A stretch of DNA of 64,000 nucleotides. Source: an uncultured Bacteroidota bacterium. GTDB taxonomy: Bacteria; Bacteroidota; Bacteroidia; B-17B0; Aurantibacillaceae. A program made the translations under genes and the position numbers. The notes under the pieces are model-generated. The model made no database searches. It was not told the origin of the DNA and worked only from the letters and a program-made list of their open reading frames with translations. Of the stretch, positions 52,264-63,200 are shown piece by piece (within the stretch, counting starts at the first letter, position 1; every line of letters begins with the position of its first letter). The stretch covers positions 124,001 through 188,000 of the forward strand of contig CAILKE010000004.1 of the NCBI GenBank assembly GCA_903834765.1, read 5' to 3'.

Positions 52264-52321
52264 CAATGGTAACGAATGAACTTTCGGAAAATCAGTAACT
52301 TATTGTTTCTTTAAATCAATT
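52264..52321 (-). promoter_or_regulatory. shared promoter module, copy 5
   Basis: Minus strand: AATTGATTT (52313-52321), 41 bp, TACCATTG (52264-52271). Spacer block TACTGATTTTCCGAA. Located 26 bp before the transglutaminase-like ATG. Confidence 0.75.
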
Positions 52322-52380
52322 ATGATAATTTGATTCATCATTTTTTTAATTAATAAACACATGAAGATTTTTGATTTATG

Positions 52381-52438
52381 CAATTTTACGAATGGATGTT
52401 TCGAGGAATCCGCAAGTTCATTGTTTTATAAATCAATT
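52381..52438 (-). promoter_or_regulatory. shared promoter module, copy 6
   Basis: Minus strand: AATTGATTT (52430-52438), 41 bp, TAAAATTG (52381-52388). Spacer block TGCGGATTCCTCGAA. Tandem to copy 5, 117 bp apart; no gene lies between them. Confidence 0.75.
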
Positions 52439-52607
52439 GGAAATTGTATGTCAATCAAACTATTTTTACCAAATATTAGTTTTTTCAAAAAATTTATTTT
52501 ATGTTTGCTTATCATCAAAAATTTCTTAGTTTAATTGTTATAACTGTATTCTGGATATAAGTTACAGTTTATGTTGACCCTTTTTTAATGGAATTTTAAA
52601 ATCAATT

Positions 52608-52665
52608 AATTGATTAGTAATTATTGTATGTTTTGGAAAACCCGAAACATCAGGCTGTATATTTA
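52608..52665 (+). promoter_or_regulatory. shared promoter module, copy 7 (plus strand)
   Basis: AATTGATTA (52608-52616), 41 bp, TATATTTA (52658-52665). Spacer block TTTGGAAAACCCGAA with CCGAA exactly in register. It is the most divergent copy, and faces the PcfJ gene. Confidence 0.6.
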
Positions 52666-52914
52666 GCAAACTTAAGTGTAGTTTATTTTATTTGTTTTAG
52701 TAGAAAACTGGTTTTTCTTTGAAATCTTGAGCTTCAATTTATTGATTGAAGTGTAAAATTGATGTATATCAATTTTATTAGAATAATTATGATAATATAT
52801 TTAATACTTAGTCATTTTTATTTTCAATTTTTTTTATGAATACATTAAGTTATTGTTTTTAAAAAGTTTGTTGTTGTTCGTTAAATTTTATAAACCTCTA
52901 AATCTATAATTATT

Positions 52915-54717
52915 ATGAAAAATAAGTCAAATTCAATTAAGCAATTAAATAGTAATATTTCACTTCCATCTAATAATAGTTTATTAAAATATGAAATTTC
53001 AGAAGAGTTAAGAAAAAATGGTACTACTAAATTATCTGGCATTGTATTTAAAAGTAAAGCTGAGAAATATCGAATTAGTATATTGAATTCTTTATATATA
53101 GAGGGAGTTAAGGATGCTTCTCACTTTATTAAAGAGTATCAGAAGATTGTGGATAACAAAAAAATACCTTTATTAAGCGTTGAATTGGTTATTTTGCTTT
53201 ATAAGAGTTGGAGAAATTATCCTGAATTTATTGATAATTTTAATTCTCTTGTGCAAAAGACAAATCAATTTATTGATTCAGTAGATTTTTGGACACGAAT
53301 TTTATTGATTTGTAATAAAAATAAGGTAAATGACAGTCTTCATTTTCACTTTTTATCAGTTATTATTTCAAAGATAAATTGGAATGAAAAATCTATCCCA
53401 CAGGTGTCTGATTTAGTTTATAGTGTATTTTGGTTGCCTTCTGCAAATAATCAGAATCATACGTTCATATTTACAAATGAAAAATGTAAAGAAATGTATT
53501 CGCAGCTTTTTACATGGATTGATTGGTTAACTAAAAAAAGTTTGAAATTAACGGATCAAGAAAAAATAGTAGCTATTAAAAGAGTGGTTAATGTTGCCTT
53601 TAAAGGATCACATAAATCAGAGTTTTATAAAAGTAAAAAAATATTTTTACCTTTTTTAAATATGCTACAAACCAAATTTTCTAGCCATTTGATTTATAAT
53701 TTGCCAGCCAGTGTTATTGATAAAGCTTTTTTTTGTTACACTTGTAATCCAAGCTTTTTTAGTAAACAATCCTTTTTTATTAAAGATTTTGATGGAAAGG
53801 AGTTTTCTTTTAAGAATGATAATTTGATAATGAGTTTCTTCAAGAATTATCATTTTCCAACCATACTTCTTGACAAATTTGGTGATTTAAATGCTGATGA
53901 GAAAAAGATGTTGGTTTATGTTTTAAATGGAAATAATTTATGCAGGTATAAAAAGTTGCCATTTAATTTAACAAAAAAAGGCTCACATATTTTTACTAAT
54001 TTATATCGAGGATATTTAGAACCATTACAAATGGAAGAAATGGATAGAATTAGTTTTACGGTAACTAATTATTTGATTTACGCTCAGCTAAGGGCTAATG
54101 AAGTTTCTCATGAAGTTTCTATAGAATTTTTTAAGAAAGATATAAGTAAGAAACCGAAAAATTTAGAGTATTGGATTTACACAATTACTTTATTATATAA
54201 ACAAGGAATGAATGCTACATTTTTTAACACCATAGTTGATTATCTTAGATATAAAGTTATACAGCGAAATGAAACAGTAAATTTAAAAGGTAAATCTATT
54301 TTAAACTTAGTAGGGGATGTTAATAGATGGCACGATGAACTTGCTAATAAAAGACATGCAAATTTATTTAGTAATGTAGTATTTAAGGATGTGGATATAA
54401 ATGAATTTGTTTATGAATTTTTAGAACATAAGTTTGTCATTAAAAAAATATCAACTAAAAATGATTTATATTTTGAAGGTAGGGATTTACACCATTGTGT
54501 TTTTAGTTACTTGTATAAGTGCAAGAATGGTAGTTGCTCTATATTTTCATTACGTAAATTTGATAATAAGAATAATGAACTTAAACTTCTTACTATTGAG
54601 GTACGTCAAAAATCAATTTATCAAATTCGTGGATATTCTAACAGAGCGTATAATGAAACTGAATTTGAAATAATTAAGTTATGGGCTACAGCTGAAAATT
54701 TGAGAATTGCTGTTTAA
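52915..54717 (+). CDS. PcfJ-domain protein
   Basis: 600 aa, cytoplasmic. The C-terminal ~100 residues match PcfJ: LYFEGRDLHHCVFSYLYKCKNGSCSIFSL, then LLTIEVRQKSIYQIRGYSNRAYNETEFEIIKLWA. The N-terminal 500 residues are helical and unrecognised. PcfJ occurs on conjugative plasmids, phages and islands, with unknown activity; the His-Cys segment suggests an enzyme-like site. No conjugation genes are nearby, so its presence marks this as accessory DNA. A terminator follows at 54771. Confidence 0.8.
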   Translation: MKNKSNSIKQLNSNISLPSNNSLLKYEISEELRKNGTTKLSGIVFKSKAEKYRISILNSLYIEGVKDASHFIKEYQKIVDNKKIPLLSVELVILLYKSWRNYPEFIDNFNSLVQKTNQFIDSVDFWTRILLICNKNKVNDSLHFHFLSVIISKINWNEKSIPQVSDLVYSVFWLPSANNQNHTFIFTNEKCKEMYSQLFTWIDWLTKKSLKLTDQEKIVAIKRVVNVAFKGSHKSEFYKSKKIFLPFLNMLQTKFSSHLIYNLPASVIDKAFFCYTCNPSFFSKQSFFIKDFDGKEFSFKNDNLIMSFFKNYHFPTILLDKFGDLNADEKKMLVYVLNGNNLCRYKKLPFNLTKKGSHIFTNLYRGYLEPLQMEEMDRISFTVTNYLIYAQLRANEVSHEVSIEFFKKDISKKPKNLEYWIYTITLLYKQGMNATFFNTIVDYLRYKVIQRNETVNLKGKSILNLVGDVNRWHDELANKRHANLFSNVVFKDVDINEFVYEFLEHKFVIKKISTKNDLYFEGRDLHHCVFSYLYKCKNGSCSIFSLRKFDNKNNELKLLTIEVRQKSIYQIRGYSNRAYNETEFEIIKLWATAENLRIAV

Positions 54718-54770
54718 ATACTAGGTAAATGATATCAATTCTATCATCATGCTGTTCGGAAAATAACATA

Positions 54771-54804
54771 AAAAATCCTTCTATTATTTAGTAGAAGGAT
54801 TTTT
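54771..54804 (+). terminator. terminator after the PcfJ gene
   Basis: Thirteen-base stem AAAAATCCTTCTA / TAGAAGGATTTTT with an 8-base loop, followed by T-rich sequence. Confidence 0.88.
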
Positions 54805-54955
54805 ATTTGCTCCATCTTTTGCTCCTTCATTTTGTAACTTTTTAAGTTATGATTTAAACATAGTTAAAACAATCATACCAAACCTTAAACTAAGTCTCAT
54901 ACATAAAATCTCCAATTAATATTATACTAATTTACATTTAATTGCTTGTATTTTT

Positions 54956-55141
54956 TTAATCTCTTATACATCGGACATTAAATCCCATGATCCAACTCGT
55001 ACTTCGATTAATTAGAATTCCCAAGCCTTTTTCATCAAATAATAAATTCACATAAGGAGTGCACTCACTAGTGGGTGACTGGAAAGCCCAGAAACTCATG
55101 GTTGAGCCAATTAGTTCCTTTTCTTTAATTTTAAAATGAAA
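54956..55141 (-). pseudogene. C-terminal remnant of a FISUMP-domain protein
   Basis: A minus-strand frame ending with TAA at 54956-54958 reads KEKELIGSTMSFWAFQSP ... PYVNLLFDEKGLGILINRS ... WIMGFNVRCIRD. The ending GFxVRCxRD and the preceding W/strand pattern match the Fibrobacter succinogenes major paralogous domain, common on Bacteroidota surface proteins. Only about 60 codons remain; an in-frame stop lies just upstream (right side). I take it as a decayed gene end, and a marker of past rearrangement beside recD. Confidence 0.55.
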
Positions 55142-55290
55142 TTAGGATAAGTTGACGATGTTTATTCCAATGAATTTTAGCTGAATAGTTTTATGCTTTT
55201 TGCTGTAAATTTTATTAGTAAATTAAAAAATACAAATTTTTACTTTATAATATCAGTAATATCCTTATATTAGAATTACAAAATTTTTCT

Positions 55291-57087
55291 ATGCAAACTT
55301 TAAATGATGTTCATCAGCAATTTGCTTCTTTATTTAATAATAAGGTCATTGAACCTTATGCATATTTATTGTCTCAAAAAATGAGCGATGGCCATATTTG
55401 CATCAACCTTGAAAATATTAAAAATGAACTTCCTAAAGATTTCCCATACAGCTCATTTGATGCTAATATTCAAAATTTACTAAATCAAACGGAATTGGTT
55501 AGCCAAGATCCTCATATTAAAAAGCCTTTTATTATTCAAAGCGGGTTGCTATACCTTCAGAGGTATTATGTTTATGAAACAATTATTTATAATAAAATCC
55601 TTTCGTTTATAGAATTTGAAAGAAATGAAACTGGTAAAAGAAAAGACGATCTCTTAAGTCAAAAAATAGTAATTAATCAATTATTTGAAGACAGTAGTTC
55701 GACCGAAGGACTTAGTGATGAAGAAAAAATAGATTGGCAACTTGCTGCCGCAACAAACACCATTCTTAATAATTTCACAATTATTACTGGTGGTCCAGGC
55801 ACAGGAAAAACGACCACTGTTGCCAAAATATTAGCAGTTTTGTATGCGCTTAATCCACATGAAAAAGTAGCTTTGGCCGCTCCAACAGGAAAAGCCGCTA
55901 TGCGTATGGCTGAATCTTTAAGAAATGCAACTATTCCAGTAGATCAAAAATTAAAAGAAAAATTCAATCAACTTCAACCATTCACAATCCATCGTCTTTT
56001 AAAATATAAAAAGGATTCGCCTTATTTTAAGCATAACGAGTTTGATCCTATTAGTTATGATACTGTTATTATTGACGAGTCTTCCATGATGGATGTGGCT
56101 TTATTTGCTAAGTTAATATCAGCTATCAAAACTACCTCACGACTTATTTTGTTAGGAGATAAAAATCAATTGGCTTCGGTTGAAGCAGGTAGTATTTTTG
56201 GCGATTTATGTGACACCCCTTTTGTTGCAAATTCGATTGTAAAAGAGCGCCTTGAATTTATTAATAGCTTTATATATATTAAAGAAAAGAAAATTTCGGT
56301 AGATTATGTGACTGCAACTGTTGCCCATCCTTTGCTTCACCATATCATTGAACTTAAACGTAGCAGGCGTTTTAAAGGAAATGAGGGTATAGGAAAATTG
56401 AGTAAAAGTATAATTTCTAGTAATACTAATGATTTAGGAGCTTTTTACGGGAACCAGGATCCGCAAGTTTATTTTGATTTAAATTATGATTCGTCATTAT
56501 TTGAATCCTTTGTTTTAAATTATAAAACATATATTCAGGAAAAAGACATTACACTTGCATTAAAGAAGATTAATGATTTGCGCGTATTATGCGCAGTAAA
56601 AGAAAGTAACGAAGGTGTTTATTTTATAAATAAACGAATAGAAAATATTTTAAAAACGGAAGGACTTATTGATACAACTAATGAATTCTATCATAACAGA
56701 CCAATTATTGTTACGAGCAATAATTACCAATTAGGTTTATTTAATGGTGATGTGGGTATTATAAGAAAGGAAGGAGCTCAAATGGTGGCTTGGTTTGAAG
56801 ATGGAGAAAATGGAGTAAAAAGTGTTTTGCCAGGATTTATTAATTCGTTTGATACAGTTTATGCTATGACAATTCATAAAAGTCAAGGGTCTGAATACAA
56901 TGAAGTTTTAGTGGTTTTGCCAAAGGATAAACAAACTAATATTTTAACACGAGAATTATTTTATACTGCTGTAACTCGTGCAAAAACGAAGGTTGTCATT
57001 CAAGCTAGCAAAGAAGTGGCTGAATACACCACAGGCGAAAGAGTGCAACGTGTATCTGGTATTTGTAATCGTTTTAATCAAATTTAA
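55291..57087 (+). CDS. recD: RecD-family helicase of an exonuclease V complex
   Basis: 598 aa superfamily 1B 5'-3' helicase. Walker A GGPGTGKTTTVAKILAVLYAL (about residues 167-187), Walker B-type VIIDESSMMDVALFAKL, LILLGDKNQLASVEAGSIFGDL, and the C-terminal MTIHKSQGSEYNEVLVVLP and LFYTAVTRAKTKVVI. Close to E. coli RecD in length. First gene of recD-recC-recB; 2 bp to recC. Its position as operon leader differs from recC-ptrA-recB-recD in E. coli. Confidence 0.95.
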   Translation: MQTLNDVHQQFASLFNNKVIEPYAYLLSQKMSDGHICINLENIKNELPKDFPYSSFDANIQNLLNQTELVSQDPHIKKPFIIQSGLLYLQRYYVYETIIYNKILSFIEFERNETGKRKDDLLSQKIVINQLFEDSSSTEGLSDEEKIDWQLAAATNTILNNFTIITGGPGTGKTTTVAKILAVLYALNPHEKVALAAPTGKAAMRMAESLRNATIPVDQKLKEKFNQLQPFTIHRLLKYKKDSPYFKHNEFDPISYDTVIIDESSMMDVALFAKLISAIKTTSRLILLGDKNQLASVEAGSIFGDLCDTPFVANSIVKERLEFINSFIYIKEKKISVDYVTATVAHPLLHHIIELKRSRRFKGNEGIGKLSKSIISSNTNDLGAFYGNQDPQVYFDLNYDSSLFESFVLNYKTYIQEKDITLALKKINDLRVLCAVKESNEGVYFINKRIENILKTEGLIDTTNEFYHNRPIIVTSNNYQLGLFNGDVGIIRKEGAQMVAWFEDGENGVKSVLPGFINSFDTVYAMTIHKSQGSEYNEVLVVLPKDKQTNILTRELFYTAVTRAKTKVVIQASKEVAEYTTGERVQRVSGICNRFNQI

Positions 57088-57089
57088 TT

Positions 57090-60000
57090 ATGGGTTTGTT
57101 TTTAAAAGTATCCAATTCAATACATTGCTTAGCAAAGGATTTAGCTAAAGATGCCTTAATCAATCAAGGCGATGTATTTAATACATTATATATTGCTACC
57201 CAAACCAAGGGCATGAATAATTGGTTGAAACTTGAATTAGCAAATGAAATGGGAATTATGGCTAATTACAAGTTCATTAAACCTAATGATGTAATTAGTC
57301 AGATTTATTATTTATTTGGTGGTGAGCGCAAACAAATGCTGAATTCAGAGAATCTTAAATGGTTATTGTATTCGTGTTTAAACAATGCTGATTTTAAAGC
57401 AAAATTTCCATCTCTTGCTGAGTACTATCAATCAAATGATGAAAAACGAATAGGACTGGCTACAAAGCTGGCTGATTTGTTTGATCAATATCAGCTGTAT
57501 CGCCCAGAGTATAGCCTTGTATGGGAATTAGACTTATTAATTAATGACAATGAATTTGAAGAAAAGTGGCAAGCTGCTTTATGGAAAATAGCATTTGAAA
57601 AATTGAATCATGAATTTTTATTTAGATCAACAATTGAAGCATTTATTTATGATGCTTTGCAATCAGATAAAAATCAAATAGTATTAAAGGAAAAATTCTC
57701 TCACATTTATTTATTTGGATTATCAATTATTACCCCGTCTCACCTTTCGTTTTATAAATTTCTTTCATCTTATATTGATGTTAATTTTTATATTCTTGAT
57801 CCGGCCTATAAAAATCAATGGTTTTCACAAGATTTAGAGTTGTATATAAAAGATAATTTTACTTCAATTTCCAGAATAAAGAATACTAATGGCGACAATG
57901 TTTTGCTTTCCAATTTAGGGATGCTTATTCAGCATACGTTTCAATTATTTTTGAATAAAGATAGTGGTGTTAATTATGTGCAGATTGAAGGAAGAGATTT
58001 TAATAAAACGACTCTCTTGCAAAAAATACAAAATGACATTAGTTGTAATGTACCAAAAGATAAACGCCATAAGATTACAAAAGCAGATTTAAATGATGGC
58101 ACGATTACTATAAACGCTAGCTATACTGCTGTGAGAGAGGTAGAGGTGTTTTACAATTATTTAGCACAGATTATTGAAAAAAGTCCTACACCGTTTTCTG
58201 TTAAGTCAATGGTGGTTATGGTTAGTGACATTAACCTTTATGCACCCTTTATTAAAGCAGTTTTTGATAATGCTCCTTACACGATTCCTTATACTATTGC
58301 TGATCAAAGTATAGAAGATGTGAATCCAATGGTTACCTCTTTAAAAGATATATTTAACCTCAGTAAAGATAATTTCACCTCTGAAAATGTTATTCAATTA
58401 TTAGATAATAAGTTAATTCAAGCTCGATTTGGCATTTATAATATTGATTTAATAAGAGCAGCCTTAGATAAAGCATCTGTAAGATTTGGTGTAGAGGGTT
58501 ATAATGATAATGATACGCAATACATTAGTTTTAAAAATGGCATTAAACGCTTAATGTTTGGTTATTGTATGGTTGGAAGTGACGTTTATTTAGAAGGAGG
58601 AGAAGAATATTATCCTGTTGAATTAATAGAAGGTCACGAGGCTCAACATATTATTTCATTTTGTCATTTTGTAAATGTATTAGAAACTTATTTAACTGAA
58701 CAAGATGGGTTGAGATCTATAGGTGCTTGGGTGTCTTATACAATGGATGTTATACAGAATTTTATTTTAGAAGATTCGGAAAATGAAAGTGAAGATAATA
58801 AAGCCATTCTTTTTCAATTCCGAAAATTAAATGAAGCAGCTTTGTTAATGGATGAGGAAATTAGTTTTTCTGTTTTTAGCCGCCAGTTACTAAATAATTT
58901 AACGAATGAAACCACCAGTGGTTCTTATTTAAATGGTGGTATTACCTTTTGTTCTTTTATTCCGATGCGATCTATTCCTTTTGATTATGTGGCAATGCTT
59001 GGTCTTAATTCGGATGTGTTTCCTCGAAAAGATTCTTCAATACAATTTGATTTGATTGCTATGCATCCAAAATTAGGTGATAGAAATATGAAGGAAAATG
59101 ATAAGCATTTATTTTTAGAGACTATCCTGTCAGCGAATAAGCAATTGTATCTAAGTTATATTGGTAGAAATTCATCAGATAATAAAGTGTTGTTACCTTC
59201 TTCGCTTGTTGAAGAATTAGTTGATTATATGGATGAAGGATTAGTTGAAAAAGTGGATTTACATGCTGAATTTATTACGTTGCATCCACTTCATGGCTTT
59301 AGTCATAAGTATAATGCTTCAAACCATCAATTGTACAGTTATTTAGGCGATGTCAATTCTAAATTACCAGGTCAAAAGCCTAAACCTAATGATGCTATCG
59401 ATTTAAAGGAAATTAATATACATGATTTGGTTAATTTTTTTAAAAATCCATTTAAGTATTATTATAATAAACAGTTGCTTATTTACTACGAAGAAAAAGC
59501 AACAATTTTACCTGAAACCGAAGTGTTTGATGTAGATTTTCTTTTGAAGTGGCAATTGCAGCATGATTTAATTAAATTAGAAAGACACGATTTAGAATCC
59601 TATCGTTCTCGATTACTAAAAAGTGGTATTTTACCGCTAAAAAATGTTTCTATTATCACTATTGAAGCTATATTTAATGACATAGAGGATGCAAAGTTAT
59701 TATATGATGATTTAAGAGATGGAGAAACGAGTCGCTTTGAAAATATAAATATTACATGCAGCTCAGATTATCATATTATAGGTAAACTGGATGGCCTGCA
59801 TCATGATGATTTAATTGAGATTTGTTTTTCGAAATCCGAATATAAATATGTGTTAACTGCTTTTATTAAGCACTTAGTTGGCACATGCTCAGGATTAATA
59901 AAGAATACTTTTTTGGTATCTAAAAGTAAAGGTCAAGTATTTACTTTTAAGCCTTTGCTTAAAGATGACGCTATGGCAATGCTTAATTGGTTAATTGAAT

Positions 60001-60269
60001 GTTATGTGAAGGGACAGAAGGATATTTTCACTTATTATATTGATTTTAAAGAAAAGCCTGATAAATTAATTGAATTTGACGAAATGCAATTAATAGGAAT
60101 GATAGAGAAACATATTAGTGACTTTTATTCTCCATTAAAAGATCCTTATGTTTTAAAAGAATATTTTGACGGATATTTTGAAGCTGGTAATCACGCCAGT
60201 GATTTTTTAGAAAATTATAAAGCCATACATCAAATGCTTTCTGAATCAATTATTAATTATACGTTTTAA
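57090..60269 (+). CDS. recC: RecC subunit of exonuclease V
   Basis: 1059 aa. Typical: TKGMNNWLKLELANEMGIMANYKFIKPNDVI near the N-terminus, LADLFDQYQLYRPEYS, LFGLSIITPSHLSFYKFLSS, GITFCSFIPMRSIPFDYVAMLGLNSDVFPRKDSSIQFDL and FFKNPFKYYYNKQL. RecC is a degenerate helicase-nuclease scaffold that scans for Chi. Its recognition sequence in this organism cannot be predicted. Gaps to neighbours are 2 bp on each side. Confidence 0.93.
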   Translation: MGLFLKVSNSIHCLAKDLAKDALINQGDVFNTLYIATQTKGMNNWLKLELANEMGIMANYKFIKPNDVISQIYYLFGGERKQMLNSENLKWLLYSCLNNADFKAKFPSLAEYYQSNDEKRIGLATKLADLFDQYQLYRPEYSLVWELDLLINDNEFEEKWQAALWKIAFEKLNHEFLFRSTIEAFIYDALQSDKNQIVLKEKFSHIYLFGLSIITPSHLSFYKFLSSYIDVNFYILDPAYKNQWFSQDLELYIKDNFTSISRIKNTNGDNVLLSNLGMLIQHTFQLFLNKDSGVNYVQIEGRDFNKTTLLQKIQNDISCNVPKDKRHKITKADLNDGTITINASYTAVREVEVFYNYLAQIIEKSPTPFSVKSMVVMVSDINLYAPFIKAVFDNAPYTIPYTIADQSIEDVNPMVTSLKDIFNLSKDNFTSENVIQLLDNKLIQARFGIYNIDLIRAALDKASVRFGVEGYNDNDTQYISFKNGIKRLMFGYCMVGSDVYLEGGEEYYPVELIEGHEAQHIISFCHFVNVLETYLTEQDGLRSIGAWVSYTMDVIQNFILEDSENESEDNKAILFQFRKLNEAALLMDEEISFSVFSRQLLNNLTNETTSGSYLNGGITFCSFIPMRSIPFDYVAMLGLNSDVFPRKDSSIQFDLIAMHPKLGDRNMKENDKHLFLETILSANKQLYLSYIGRNSSDNKVLLPSSLVEELVDYMDEGLVEKVDLHAEFITLHPLHGFSHKYNASNHQLYSYLGDVNSKLPGQKPKPNDAIDLKEINIHDLVNFFKNPFKYYYNKQLLIYYEEKATILPETEVFDVDFLLKWQLQHDLIKLERHDLESYRSRLLKSGILPLKNVSIITIEAIFNDIEDAKLLYDDLRDGETSRFENINITCSSDYHIIGKLDGLHHDDLIEICFSKSEYKYVLTAFIKHLVGTCSGLIKNTFLVSKSKGQVFTFKPLLKDDAMAMLNWLIECYVKGQKDIFTYYIDFKEKPDKLIEFDEMQLIGMIEKHISDFYSPLKDPYVLKEYFDGYFEAGNHASDFLENYKAIHQMLSESIINYTF

Positions 60270-60271
60270 TT

Positions 60272-63200
60272 ATGGCAAAAAAGATAGTTAAAAAAAACGC
60301 GCCTATTAGTTTTAATGCCTCTGCTGTTAATCTTGAGAACCGCAATTTAATTGAAGCAAGTGCTGGAACTGGAAAAACATATTCAATTGCCATTTTAGTA
60401 CTCAGACTAATTATTGAAAAAAACTTCTCTGTTAAAGAGATATTAATGGTTACCTATACAAAGGCTGCTGTTGCGGAGTTGGAGGAACGCATACGCTTAT
60501 TTGTAAAAACAGCATTTTCTTTTGCAAAAAACGACAAAGTAAATGATACCACTATTGAAGACATTGTAACACGTAATATTAAAACACTAGGGCAAGATGT
60601 TGTATACACCAGATTGCAGAAAGCTGTTTTGAGTTTGGATGAATCTTCTGTTTTAACCATCCACAGATTTTGTCAAAATGCCTTAACTGAATTTGCATTT
60701 GAAACCGATCAATTATTTGATGCCGAAGCCATTTCGGATATCAGTGAAATAACGCTCAATGAAGTAAACCAATTTTGGAGAACTTATATTACAACCATCG
60801 AAGTTGATTTATTATCTATACTATTAGATTCACTTAACAGAGATGATATTTTTAAAATTGTTAATGAAGTACTTGGAGGAAAAGAATTTCTAACAAATTT
60901 AGAAGTGATTGATGATTTATTAATTAATCATGATAAGCAACTTGAAGTTGCGAAGGATTTAGAAACAATTCATGATTTAGAGATTATAAAAAAACAGGAG
61001 TTTATTGATTTTGTGATTGAAAATAGCGATTTGCTAAGAGAGCGCACTTCCAAAAACAAAAATGCTATTGCTAGCTTCATGAAAGCTATTGATGATCCAG
61101 AAGAGTTTTTTGCTGTCTTTGAAAAAAAGTATTCTGTTAATTATGTGCCGGCTCTATATCCTGAATTACTGCTTATTTTTAGTGAGAAACAACTATTTAG
61201 TATAGAATATTCTAAATTAAAAAATAGTGCTGTTTATTCTATTTATACGCTTTCTATTCCAATTATTACGGATGCCATTCAGCAATTTAAGCAAGCACAA
61301 AATATCATCACCTTTGATGATATGATAACTCATTTGCATCATGCTGTTACAACTAAAACCAATGAACCTTTATATAAAGCCCTTCAGCAAAAATATAAAG
61401 CGGTTTTTGTTGATGAGTTTCAAGATACAGATAAACTTCAATACGAAATTTTTGATACGGTTTTTAAATCACCAACGGTATTGTTTTTTATTGGTGATCC
61501 AAAACAATCTATTTATAGTTTTAGGAAGGCCGACATCTTCACTTATTTTAAAGCTGGCAAAAATGTAGATCATCAGTATGGTATGAATACCAATTACCGT
61601 TCATCGGTTAATTATATTAATGCGATGAATGTGTTTTTTAGGCCAGATGATGATTTTGATCCGTTTTGTTTTAATGGCTCTGCCAATTCTATAGATTATA
61701 TTCAAGTATCTTCGCCACAAAAAAACTCTAAGGGAGAGCTTTATTATAATAAAAAGCCAGTTATTCCCATAGAAATTAGTGAGAGTGAAAATAATAATCA
61801 AATAATTTATAAAACAGCTTCTATTGTTTCTAATTTATTAGGAGATAAAAAGTTTGAAATTAGGAACGAAAAAAATCATCGAACTGTATTGCCATCTGAT
61901 ATTGGCATTATTGTTAGAACAAATAACCAGGGTAGGGCTATCAAAAAGGAGTTAACTCAACTGGGTATTCATGCTATTACCATTGATGACAGTAAATTAC
62001 TTTCAAGCGCTGAGGCCATTGAAATTTTGTATGTATTACAAGCTATCCATGAAAATAGCAGAGCAAATATCAGTAAAGCATTGCTCATTAGTTTTACGAA
62101 CTACACAAGAGAGCAAATTCTCAACATTAGCGATGAAGAGTTATTATTAAAGTTTAGAACCTATAAAAATAAATGGGAAAGCGATGGCGCTTATGTGGCT
62201 TTGCACATGTTTTTAAAAGATTTTAATGTGAAGTCTGTTTTGATGAATCGCACTCAGGGAGGAGATCGACAATTATCAAATGTATTGCAACTGATAGAAT
62301 TATTGCATAAAGTTCAGCAATTTAAAAAGTATAACCCTGCCGAATTGATTCATTGGTTGCATTCAAATATAGAAAGTAATACAGCTTCAGATAACGAATT
62401 TGTTCAGCGCATGGAGAGTGACGAAGATGCAGTAAAAATTGTTACTATTCATAAAAGTAAAGGACTTGAGTATAATATTGTTTTAGCCCCACATTTAGAT
62501 CTTAATTCAATAAATGATTATAAAGAAGGCAGCTTTAGGGATGATATTACAGAGGCATACTATTATGGTTATAAGGCTTTATTTGATCAAAATCAATTAG
62601 ATATGTTGCAGCTGCAAACCGAGCAAGAAAACAGGCGTTTGTTATACGTTGCTATAACCAGAGCCGTATATAAATGCTATGTTTTTAAAAATAATTATTA
62701 TAAAAGCTCAGCCATTACACCCTTTGTTAATGCACTCAAAACGTATAAAGGCCCTTTAATAGCCATTGAAAATGAAATACCAGCTGCTATTTCTGCAAAC
62801 CAAAAACCTGTATGGAAACCCTTTCAGCCATTAAAAATTGATACATTAAAATTAACAGATACCAATTGGCGAAAGCTAAGTTACTCTGCCATTGTTGCAC
62901 CGCACGAATATCATCCTAAGGATAATCATCAAACTTGTGCAGATGAGTATGATCAATTTATTTTTAAAACCTTGCCAAAGGGCGCACAGTGTGGTAATAT
63001 GCTACATTATATTTTTGAAAACATTGCTTTTGATGATGAAAGCACCTATGAGTATGTTATAAAAAAAGCGCTCTATCAATTTTTTCCATCAAAAGTAAAT
63101 GCTTATAAAGAGGATTTATTGCAGTTGGTGAAGGAAACCTTGCACTCTAAAATAGCTATTAACGGACATACCATTCATTTAGCTACAGTAAACAATAAAC

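Larger units (their letters stand above)
52239..52914. other. 676-bp gap with three promoter modules
   Basis: Extremely AT-rich, no open reading frame of note. It contains module copies 5 and 6 facing the transglutaminase-like gene and copy 7 facing the PcfJ gene. Copy 7 ends 249 bp before that ATG, a long leader unless another promoter is used. Confidence 0.7.
54718..55290. other. 573-bp gap between the PcfJ and recD genes
   Basis: Contains the PcfJ terminator and the FISUMP remnant (both listed). The last 150 bp before recD are AT-rich and should hold its promoter, but no clean TTTG/TAnnTTTG pair was found. Confidence 0.6.

Noticed and set aside
40142-52665. Seven-copy module as a dispersed mobile repeat
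   Set aside because: Only the boxes and palindrome are conserved, at constant distance; the filler differs. A mobile repeat would be similar throughout.
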